This document shows positions 41,301 to 47,837 of a stretch of 47,837 nucleotides of DNA, one piece after another. Origin of the DNA: Clostridia bacterium (GTDB lineage Bacteria > Bacillota > Clostridia > Oscillospirales > Acutalibacteraceae); assembly GCA_017936615.1 (NCBI GenBank), contig JAGBFF010000095.1, forward strand, positions 1 through 47,837, written 5' to 3'. The notes under the pieces are model-generated. The model saw only the letters and a program-made list of their open reading frames with translations, did no database searches and was not told where the DNA came from. The stretch's first letter is position 1. Each line of letters opens with the position of its first letter. A program made the position numbers and the translations under genes.

Positions 41301-42770
41301 ATGAACACGAAACGAATGGTAAAATTGACGGCACTTCTTCTGGTATTTTCGTTGATTCTTGCCGGTTGCTCGTCGGAAGCGATCACGGAGAAAACGACGG
41401 CGACCACGGCAGTCACGACCACCGCGACGACCACCGTGGTGACTTCTGTGACAACGACAACAGAGTCGGCTCCGACCACGACGGTGGCAACGGACGAGAA
41501 TGGAAACGTGATTACCACCACGACGAGCACAACAGCGACAACTACGTCGCTGGTCAGCGATCCGACGAAGCCTACTACGCCGCCTGCGAACACTTCGCAG
41601 AAGATTAAGGCGACGGATATGATGGCAGGGATCAAACCAAAGACGGTTGCCGGAAAGGATGCGACCGAGGATCGGTTTGTCAATGCACACACGCAGTTTG
41701 CGGTCAAGCTGTTGCAGGGCGCAGTGAAAGGGAAGCAAGGAAAGAACGTGCTGGTATCGCCGTTGTCGGTGCAGCTGACGCTGGCGATGGTCGCCAACGG
41801 CGCGGCGGGCAAAACAAAAACCGAAATGGAAACGGTGTTTGGCGGCATCCCGATGGCGGAGCTGAATCAATATCTGTACAACTATTGGACGCAGATGCCG
41901 AACACCGAAGAATATAAGGTGTCGATCGCCAATTCGCTGTGGATCAACAGCGGCAGTGGGATCAAGGTGCCGAAATCGTTTTTGCAGACGGTTGCTGATT
42001 ACTATGGCGCACAGGTGTATAAGAGCAATTTTGGTAAACAGACCGTTGCCGATATGAACAACTGGGTCAAGGAATACACCAACGGGATGATTGATTCGAT
42101 CGTCAACGAGCTGGACAGCAAGGCGGATATGCTGATGCTGTTGAACACGCTGTTCTTTGAGGCGGATTGGAAAAACACCTACGGACAAGGTCAGGTCTCC
42201 ACCGGAACGTTTACCACCGAAAACGGCACGCAGCGATCGGTGCGGATGCTGTCCCAGACCGAAAAAATGCGGTACATCAGCGACGGTGAAGCGACCGGCT
42301 TTGCCAAGGATTACAAGGACGGATATTACAGCTTCGTGGCGCTGCTTCCGAACGAGGGAACGTCGCTCGATGACTACATCGCTTCGCTGACGGCGGAAAA
42401 GGTGCGGAACGCGCTGAACTCCGGTGCGATCAGCGTGTATACCGAAATTCCGAAATTTGCCTACGATTGTGACCTGGATATGAATGCGATGCTGTCCGAG
42501 ATGGGTATGCCGACGGCCTTTGGCAGCGGTGCGGATTTCTCCGGGCTGGATACCTCCGGCAAGGGGACTAATCTTGGCGAAGTGCGCCACAAGACGCATA
42601 TTGAGTTGTCGGAGGAAGGCACCAAGGCGGGTGCTGTTACCTCGGCGAGGGTGCAGAAGGGCCTGCGTGACGCTTCCGTTTGCTTGGATCGGCCGTTCGT
42701 GTATATGATCGTGGATAACACCACCTACCTGCCGATCTTTGTGGGCGCTGTCAAGGATATCACAGGTTAA
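41301..42770 (+). CDS. Serpin lipoprotein 1
   Basis: A 489-residue surface lipoprotein. Signal peptide with lipobox LAGC (Cys about 23), a Thr-rich linker (about 30-100), then a full serpin domain (about 115-489): LVSPLSVQLTLAMVANGA, LNTLFFEADWKNTY, FVALLPNEGTSLDDYI and the C-terminal RPFVYMIVD. Serpins trap proteases in a suicide complex. The hinge EEGTKAGAVTS (about 438-448) keeps Thr at P14 and small residues at P12-P10, the pattern of inhibitory serpins. Counting 15 from the P15 Gly puts P1 at Gly454 (P2 Lys453, P1' Leu455), and the loop is as long as that of alpha-1-antitrypsin. A host or microbial protease is the likely target; which one is unknown. GGAGG before ATG 41301; first of a three-gene operon. 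Confidence 0.92.
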   Translation: MNTKRMVKLTALLLVFSLILAGCSSEAITEKTTATTAVTTTATTTVVTSVTTTTESAPTTTVATDENGNVITTTTSTTATTTSLVSDPTKPTTPPANTSQKIKATDMMAGIKPKTVAGKDATEDRFVNAHTQFAVKLLQGAVKGKQGKNVLVSPLSVQLTLAMVANGAAGKTKTEMETVFGGIPMAELNQYLYNYWTQMPNTEEYKVSIANSLWINSGSGIKVPKSFLQTVADYYGAQVYKSNFGKQTVADMNNWVKEYTNGMIDSIVNELDSKADMLMLLNTLFFEADWKNTYGQGQVSTGTFTTENGTQRSVRMLSQTEKMRYISDGEATGFAKDYKDGYYSFVALLPNEGTSLDDYIASLTAEKVRNALNSGAISVYTEIPKFAYDCDLDMNAMLSEMGMPTAFGSGADFSGLDTSGKGTNLGEVRHKTHIELSEEGTKAGAVTSARVQKGLRDASVCLDRPFVYMIVDNTTYLPIFVGAVKDITG

Positions 42771-42792
42771 GAATTACAAAAGGGGTGTTATT

Positions 42793-44274
42793 ATGGGCAA
42801 GCGGAATAGCAGGAGAGGCATAGCGTTGTTTGTAACGATGGTGCTGTTGCTGTCCGGTTGTGTGGCGGAGGGCAGTGACACTACGCAAACCACCACGCAA
42901 ACCACAACAACCGTAGCGACCACCGCTGTGACGACCACAGCGGCAACAACCGTACCAACCACGCTTGAACCGGCATCGACCACGACAGCGACGGTGACAA
43001 CGATGACGGCAGCCACCACCAAAACGACGAAACAGCAGCCAACGACCACCAAACCGCAGCCAAAGGACACGGCGCTGGATCTGATGAGCGGCATCAACGT
43101 GTCGTCGGCGGTGGGAAGACCAACAGACGAGGCGTTCATCGAGTCGCAAATGGAGATGTCACTCAAGCTGTTTGCGGCGACTGCCGAGGCGAGTAAGGGT
43201 AAAAACGCCCTGATTTCGCCGCTGTCCATCCAGTTGGCGTTGGCAATGGCTGCCAATGGTGCGGGTGGTGAGACAAAAGCACAACTAGAGGCGCTGCTTG
43301 GCGGTGATATACCGTTAAAACAGCTCAATGAGTATCTATACACCTATATAAAGAGGCTGATTGCAAGCGATGAGTCAGCGCTCAAGCTGGCAAACTCGAT
43401 CTGGCTCCGCAACGACAAGGCTCTTACGGTGGAAAAGGAGTTTTTAGCCTCCAACGCCAAATACTACGATGCGCAGGCGTACAAAGCAGCGTTTGACGAT
43501 ACGACGGTAAAGAGTATCAACGATTGGGTTAGCAAAAACACCGATGGGATGATCGACTCGATTCTGAACGACATCCCGCCGTATGCCATGCTGTACCTTC
43601 TCAATGCAGTGTCCTTTGAAGCGCCGTGGGATACGCCGTGGAAAAAGGAATGGGTGAAGGACGGTCAGTTTACCACGTACAGCGGTGATGAGCGTGCCGT
43701 GAAGACTTTGGATAAGAAAAACGATTATGGGTACTATTACGACGACGGTAAGGCGCTGGGGTTTAGTTACAGCCTGCAAGGTGATGACGGCGTGTGGTAC
43801 GACTTTGTTGCCCTTCTTCCGAACGAAGGTACGGACGTGTACGATTACGTTGCAGGGTTGACCGCTGAGGAGTATTTGCAGGCGATGTCCCATTTTAAAA
43901 AAGCGGACAGATTAATTACCAAACTGCCGACGTTCAAATACGAGTACGAAAAGAATATGAACGATATCCTTAGCGATCTTGGCGTTCGGGATATGTTTGA
44001 TGCAAGCAAAGCCGATTTATCGAAGATGGGCAGGTACGGCGATTTAGGTCTGGTCGTCAACGACGTACTGCACAAGACGGTGATCGACGTTACCCCCGGT
44101 GGTGTGAAGGCTGCCGCGGTGACGAGTATCATGCCCGGCGACGGTGCTCCGATGCCGCCGGCGAATCCGAAGATCGTGGAGATCATTCTGGATCGGCCGT
44201 TCGTGTATATGATCGTGGACAGAAAAACCGACTTGCCGGTATTTATGGGTGTGGTTACGGATATCGGCGAATAA
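42793..44274 (+). CDS. Serpin lipoprotein 2
   Basis: A 493-residue lipoprotein, 22 bp after serpin 1. Lipobox LSGC (Cys about 23), Thr-rich linker (about 28-90), serpin domain (about 95-493) with LISPLSIQLALAMAANGAGGETK, LNAVSFEAPWDTPW, FVALLPNEGTDVYDYV and RPFVYMIVD. The hinge GGVKAAAVTS (about 436-445) has Ala at P12-P10 but Val at P14 instead of Thr/Ser. The reactive loop is about seven residues longer than in serpin 1 and is Pro-rich (PGDGAPMPPANP), so its protease target must differ or it may work differently. Start ATG 42793, preceded by AGGGGTG. Its signal/linker DNA is almost the same as that of the next gene. Confidence 0.9.
   Translation: MGKRNSRRGIALFVTMVLLLSGCVAEGSDTTQTTTQTTTTVATTAVTTTAATTVPTTLEPASTTTATVTTMTAATTKTTKQQPTTTKPQPKDTALDLMSGINVSSAVGRPTDEAFIESQMEMSLKLFAATAEASKGKNALISPLSIQLALAMAANGAGGETKAQLEALLGGDIPLKQLNEYLYTYIKRLIASDESALKLANSIWLRNDKALTVEKEFLASNAKYYDAQAYKAAFDDTTVKSINDWVSKNTDGMIDSILNDIPPYAMLYLLNAVSFEAPWDTPWKKEWVKDGQFTTYSGDERAVKTLDKKNDYGYYYDDGKALGFSYSLQGDDGVWYDFVALLPNEGTDVYDYVAGLTAEEYLQAMSHFKKADRLITKLPTFKYEYEKNMNDILSDLGVRDMFDASKADLSKMGRYGDLGLVVNDVLHKTVIDVTPGGVKAAAVTSIMPGDGAPMPPANPKIVEIILDRPFVYMIVDRKTDLPVFMGVVTDIGE
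42853..43000 (+). repeat. Export/linker cassette, copy 1 (in serpin 2)
   Basis: 148 bp coding for the lipobox region and Thr-rich linker. It differs from 44361-44508 at only about 3 positions, while the rest of the two genes is unrelated. Confidence 0.9.
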
Positions 44275-44303
44275 ACTAACGAGATATGTGAGGGGTGAAC
44301 GGC

Positions 44304-45536
44304 ATGAGAAGGCGGACGACACGCATTTCCGCCTTTCTGGTGGCGACGATGCTGCTGTTTTCCGGTTGTGTGGCGGAGGGCAGTGACACTACGCAAACTA
44401 CCACGCAAACCACAACAACCGTAGCGACCACCGCTGTGACGACCACAGCGGCAACAACCGTACCAACCACGCTTGAACCGGCAGCGACCACGACTGCGAC
44501 GGTGACAAAGACAATGGTAACCACCACCAAAACGACGACCAAAGCGACAACTACCGCCGCTCCCACAACCACGGCGCCCACGCGCCCGCCGTACGCATTA
44601 CATAAAGACCACCTAAGCGGGTGGGAAGTCACTGTAGACGGGAAACAGGTTACGGTATCGGTGATAGAAGATGAAACAGGATGGACTTATGTATCGTTAG
44701 TACCCCTTCTCGATTCCCTTGAGGGAGTGGATCGTATCGTGTGGGAGGATGATTCGCATGCGACGATTTATCGGACGCCGATCAGTGATTCACCAACGGC
44801 TCAAGGAACGATATTTTCATTAGATATTTTGACTTGTGCACTAATTCAGATTTCGCCACCGACGCCCACCTCGTTACCGGCTCACACCTCTGATAGCAAT
44901 TTATTGTTTATGGATTTGATTGGGGGTGGAGGAACTGGAGCAGGGTATGGTGTAGGTCCGATAAGAGGGTGTCTCGTACGCGACAATGAGGTGTTTGTTG
45001 ATCAATATGCTTTGATGAAAGTTGCGTGGCATTTTGATTTCGAATTTGACTACCTCTGGGAGCAAAAGCGTATGGAAATAACATTACATAAAGACCACCT
45101 AAGCGGGTGGGAAGTCACTGTAGATGGGAAACAGGTTACGGTATCGGTGATAGAAGATGAAACAGGATGGACTTATGTATCGTTAGTACCTCTTCTTGAT
45201 TCCCTCGAGAATGTAGACCGTATCGTATGGGAGAATCGTGCACAAGCAATGATTTATCGGACGCCAGTTAGTGATTCAGGATTTTGTGCAGGTAAAAAGT
45301 TCTCTCTAGATATTCAGCGCGGAGAATTATATCAACTGATTCCTCTGCGTGATAACTGGAATATACTACAAATTCGTGTTGCTGGCACAACAAGTCACAA
45401 CGTGAACGGTTATATCGTTCGTGGCAATGAACTTTTTGTTGATACACATGTATTACAGATGGTCGGAATGAGTTTCGATTTTAAACACGAGTTCTTGTGG
45501 GAAGAGCAAAGGCTAGAAATAACAACGCCCCGATAG
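44304..45536 (+). CDS. Lipoprotein with duplicated stalk (copper amine oxidase N-like) domains
   Basis: 410 residues. Signal peptide with lipobox FSGC (Cys about 21), Thr-rich linker (about 25-95) shared with serpin 2, then two tandem units of about 162 residues. Each unit begins LHKDHLSGWEVTVDGKQVTV, continues TGWTYVSLVPLLDSLE..DRIVWE, and ends with a second sub-repeat containing V-R-x-N-E-(V/L)-F-V-D and F-D-F. These patterns resemble the Cu_amine_oxidN1 'stalk' domain, a cell-surface beta domain, not an enzyme. The first 41 residues of each unit are almost identical. The C-terminal part is clearly more AT-rich than the serpins, suggesting a foreign origin. Start ATG 44304 with GAGGGGTG, 29 bp after serpin 2. 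Function unknown; surface attachment or complex formation with the serpins is a guess. Confidence 0.75.
   Translation: MRRRTTRISAFLVATMLLFSGCVAEGSDTTQTTTQTTTTVATTAVTTTAATTVPTTLEPAATTTATVTKTMVTTTKTTTKATTTAAPTTTAPTRPPYALHKDHLSGWEVTVDGKQVTVSVIEDETGWTYVSLVPLLDSLEGVDRIVWEDDSHATIYRTPISDSPTAQGTIFSLDILTCALIQISPPTPTSLPAHTSDSNLLFMDLIGGGGTGAGYGVGPIRGCLVRDNEVFVDQYALMKVAWHFDFEFDYLWEQKRMEITLHKDHLSGWEVTVDGKQVTVSVIEDETGWTYVSLVPLLDSLENVDRIVWENRAQAMIYRTPVSDSGFCAGKKFSLDIQRGELYQLIPLRDNWNILQIRVAGTTSHNVNGYIVRGNELFVDTHVLQMVGMSFDFKHEFLWEEQRLEITTPR
44361..44508 (+). repeat. Export/linker cassette, copy 2 (in stalk lipoprotein)
   Basis: Near-identical to 42853-43000 (about 145 of 148 bases). The offset is 1508 bp. 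Confidence 0.9.
44596..44719 (+). repeat. Internal repeat of the stalk lipoprotein, copy 1
   Basis: 124 bp that recurs at 45082-45205 with about 3 silent changes. The period is 486 bp, or 162 codons. Confidence 0.92.
45082..45205 (+). repeat. Internal repeat of the stalk lipoprotein, copy 2
   Basis: Second copy of the 44596-44719 segment. The sequence after the repeat diverges quickly between the copies. Confidence 0.92.
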
Positions 45537-45564
45537 GCGCGGTGCGACGCAAGCATAAAGCGGC

Positions 45565-45617
45565 AAACGAGGAGAGCATTACTGTTATGCTCCCCTCGTT
45601 TCATTATCGGCTTTTTT
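45565..45617 (+). terminator. Terminator of the lipoprotein operon
   Basis: A 15-bp stem with one mismatch (45565-45579 with 45587-45601), 7-nt loop, and a TTTTTT run at 45612-45617. Confidence 0.75.
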
Positions 45618-45686
45618 GTGTGTAGGCTTGCGCTCGGGCAAAAAATGTGGCATACTATACTACATATTATATAAGGGAGCATCCGT

Positions 45687-47536
45687 ATGCCGTTATTCAA
45701 TTCACGCGATATACGCCACCGTGCGCCGTTCGGCGCGGTAGCGGAGAGAACACCCGTGCTGTTCCGTCTTCGCTTGCCGCGGGAATGGCGTTGTTCTGCT
45801 GCGTGGTTATTACGGTGTGAGGATAACGGACTCACCGAATGGGATGGGATGTTCTGGGCCGGTGTTGATGGAAGTGACGAGTGGTGGGAGTGCCACTACG
45901 CACCGCCAACGGCGGGATTGTATTGGTATGGTTTTGCCGTGGACACGGCTGACGGTCGCCGCTATTTAACCTGCCGTCCCGACGGCACGGCGGTGGTAGC
46001 GGAGCGTGAGGGCGCGATGTGGCAGCTCACCTGTTACGAAGCGGCGTTTGCCACCCCCGATTGGCTGGCGGGCGGCATTATGTATCAGGTGTTCCCTGAT
46101 CGCTTTGCGCGCTCCGAGCAACCGAAAAGCGGTGTGCCGACCGATCGGGTCATGCGGGAGTCGTGGGGTGAGCAGCCGCACTGGCGCCCCGATGCGACCG
46201 GCGTGGTGCGCAACAACGATTTCTTCGGCGGCGACCTGAACGGGATTCGTCAGAAGCTGCCGTACCTCAAGCGGTTGGGTGTGACCTGCCTGTATCTGAA
46301 CCCGATTTTCGAGTCACACTCCAATCACCGATACGATACCGCCGATTACAGCCGTATCGATCCGCTGCTCGGCACCGAGGAGGATCTGCGGCGTTTAGCC
46401 GCGGAGGCAAAAGCGCTCGGAATCCGTTTAATGCTGGACGGTGTGTTCAGTCACACGGGGGCGGACAGCCTGTATTTTAACCGCAACGGACGCTATTCGA
46501 CGGTTGGTGCGTATCAATCGCCCAACTCGCCGTATGCGAGCTGGTTTCACTTCAATCGCTGGCCCGAGGACTACGAGGGCTGGTGGGGATTCCCACGTTG
46601 CCCGAGGTGGAGGAGTTGGACGAGGCTTTTTTGTCCTATATCACGGGCAAAGACGGCATTCTGGAGAAATGGCTGAACGCCGGGGCGTCTGCGTGGCGGC
46701 TGGATGTGGCAGACGAGCTGCCTGACGGGTTCTTGGAAGCATTGCGTACTCGTGTGAAAGCGACCGATCCGCAGGCGATCGTGTTGGGCGAGGTATGGGA
46801 GGATGCCAGCAACAAGCACAGCTACGGTCACCGCCGTCAGTATCTGCTGGGGCGACAGCTCGACAGCGTGATGAACTATCCGTTCCGTGAAGCGATCCTC
46901 GACGTGGTGCGTGACGGCAACACTGCGCGGTTTTACGAGCGCATTATGTCGATCGTGGAGAATTATCCGCCGCAGGTAACACGGTTGTTGATGAACTCAC
47001 TCGGCACGCACGATACGGAGCGTGCGATCACGCTGCTGGCGGGCGAGCCGTCAAATGGCAGAGGTCGCAGTTGGCAGGCAGCACAGCGTTTATCGCCTGA
47101 GCAGCGTGATCGGGGCTTGCGCTTGTTGCGTATGGCGACGGTGCTGCAATATTGTCTGCCGGGCGTGCCATGTATTTACTACGGTGATGAGGCAGGACTC
47201 GAAGGTTATCGTGATCCGTTTAACCGCGGATGTTATCCGTGGGGAAGCGAGGACAACGAGCTGATCGCGTTTTACGAGCGGTTGGGTACGATACGTACCG
47301 CTTGCTCCGCGCTGCGTGAGGGTGAGTTCTGCCCGTTGGCTGCGCCCGATGGGGTGATCCTGTTCGAGCGCCGCGACGGCGATGGAGTGTTGCTGTGCGC
47401 TGTCAACTGTCGGGAGGAGACGGTTACGGTGGCGGCTCACGGATTTGAAACGGCGATCGGCGAGGCAACAACGCAAGGCGATGCTATAGAACTGCCGAAG
47501 CAATCCGGCAGCGTGCTTCTTTGCAAAAAAATCTGA
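45687..47536 (+). pseudogene. GH13 alpha-amylase-family gene split by a one-base frameshift
   Basis: A cytoplasmic (no signal peptide) glycoside hydrolase of family GH13, close to the neopullulanase/cyclomaltodextrinase group, which cleaves alpha-glucans or maltodextrins. A short N-terminal CBM34-like part is followed by GIMYQVFPDRF, the region I motif LDGVFSHTG, region II AWRLDVADELP with the nucleophile Asp, region III VLGEVWED with the acid/base Glu, and region IV NSLGTHDTERA. The first half (45687 to about 46588) is in one frame. The second (from about 46585 to 47536) continues as IPTLPEVEELDEAFLSYI in the next frame. One missing G in the run GGGG at 46585-46588 (WWG-IP expected) restores a protein of about 617 residues. 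Either a real frameshift or a homopolymer sequencing error. AGGGAGC precedes ATG 45687. Confidence 0.85.
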
Positions 47537-47565
47537 AAAAATCTTCAAAAACCCCCAAAAAAGTG

Positions 47566-47594
47566 TTGACAAAGGGGTAATGGAGTGGTATGAT
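47566..47594 (+). promoter_or_regulatory. rRNA operon promoter
   Basis: Perfect TTGACA (47566-47571), 17 bp, TATGAT (47589-47594), about 210 bp upstream of 16S, just after the amylase gene. Confidence 0.85.
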
Positions 47595-47802
47595 AGCAAA
47601 GCTGTCTCGGAGCGGGACAGCGAGGGACCTTGAAAATTAAACAATGCAAAGAACGAAATTAACTACCCGTTAATTTACACGGAAGAAGAAATCCGGGCGA
47701 TCGAAGAAGATTGCCAAACAGAGAACGCGCAAGCGTGATTGAAAGAGCTAAGACGCTCTAAAGGTTGATGGGACCCGACCGCGAGGTCGGTTCACATACA
47801 AT
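47595..47802 (+). ncRNA. 16S rRNA leader
   Basis: About 208 nt of transcribed leader without a gene. It holds a CTGTC/GACAG hairpin near 47602, a CCTTGAAAATTAAACAA boxA-like antitermination segment (47628-47644), an AGAGC/GCTCT hairpin (about 47744-47759), and a CCGACC/GGTCGG hairpin (about 47775-47790) close to the 16S start, likely for processing. Confidence 0.7.
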
Positions 47803-47837
47803 AGTTTAGAGAGTTTGATCCTGGCTCAGGACGAACG
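47803..47837 (+). rRNA. rrs: 16S ribosomal RNA, 5' end (partial)
   Basis: The universal 5' segment AGAGTTTGATCCTGGCTCAG begins at 47810 and is followed by GACGAACG. The mature end lies about 7 bases upstream by analogy. The gene runs off the right edge. It is read away from oriC. Confidence 0.97.

Noticed and set aside
40911-42599. 562-codon minus frame across ywlE, its promoter and serpin 1
   Set aside because: It crosses two promoters and a conserved gene; its Arg/His-rich stretch is only the reverse of the Thr-rich ACN repeats.
41390-44580. ACN/ACC-rich repeats that could suggest a CRISPR or satellite
   Set aside because: They are in-frame Thr-rich linkers without regular repeat-spacer units.
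1-47837. Insertion sequences, prophage genes, tRNA genes or CRISPR arrays
   Set aside because: No transposase, integrase, phage structural protein, cloverleaf or repeat-spacer array was recognised on either strand.

Overview
This window is the replication-origin region of a chromosome from a Gram-positive, low-to-mid-GC-phylum bacterium, most likely a member of Clostridia (Oscillospiraceae/Ruminococcaceae-like). The reasons are the rpmH-rnpA-yidD-yidC-jag | dnaA-dnaN-yaaA-recF-remB-gyrB-gyrA order, the L27 N-terminal extension with its Prp protease, mini-RNase III, ParAB/parS, GTP-type PEP carboxykinase and lipoprotein serpins with Thr-rich linkers. The species cannot be named from the sequence. 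Base composition is around the mid-50s % GC by eye, with AT-rich islands at the origin and in one surface lipoprotein.

Layout. 0.2-1.3 kb: a DUF3048 lipoprotein. 1.36-4.2 kb (minus): mnmG-rsmG-DUF896. 4.2-4.5 kb: a divergent intergenic region rich in DnaA-box-like sites, then rsmA (plus). 5.4-8.2 kb (minus): the rpmH-rnpA-yidD-yidC-jag operon. 8.2-10.2 kb: bipartite oriC around dnaA, with a clear unwinding element (DnaA boxes, GC patch, DnaA-trios, AT-rich DUE) between dnaA and dnaN. 10.2-21.05 kb (plus): dnaN, yaaA, recF, remB, gyrB, two paralogous YcxB-like membrane proteins, gyrA and mnmE. 21.1-21.6 kb: two tiny divergent genes. 21.6-27.3 kb (minus, against replication): pgk-tpiA-gpmI and udg-dacF; the DacF-like protein has lost all three penicillin-binding catalytic motifs. 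27.4-31.1 kb (plus): parA-parB-serS bracketed by two parS-like sites, then a QueT-family transporter behind a structured leader. 31.1-36.4 kb: a membrane acyltransferase-like protein (minus), DUF554, an L21-leader-controlled rplU-prp-rpmA operon, obgE-mrnC, acpP and a double-ACT protein. 36.4-37.2 kb: a small XRE regulator divergent from a decayed SLOG-like gene. 37.3-41.1 kb (minus): pckG and ywlE-rimI-tsaD. 41.2-45.6 kb (plus): an operon of three surface lipoproteins, namely two serpins and a stalk-domain protein that shares its export/linker cassette with serpin 2. 45.7-47.5 kb: a GH13 alpha-amylase-family gene broken by a one-base frameshift. 47.57 kb to the end: an rRNA promoter, leader and the first bases of 16S rRNA.

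How it works together. Most genes near the origin serve replication (dnaA, dnaN, recF, gyrAB), segregation (parAB/parS), tRNA/rRNA modification (mnmG, mnmE, rsmG, rsmA, tsaD), ribosome building (rpmH, rplU, rpmA, prp, obgE, mrnC) and membrane insertion (yidC, jag). The accessory part is mainly 36-47.5 kb. The most unusual items are the serpin/stalk lipoprotein operon with recently duplicated modules, the catalytically dead DacF-like protein, the structured leader before the QueT-like gene, and the twin YcxB-like genes wedged between gyrB and gyrA.
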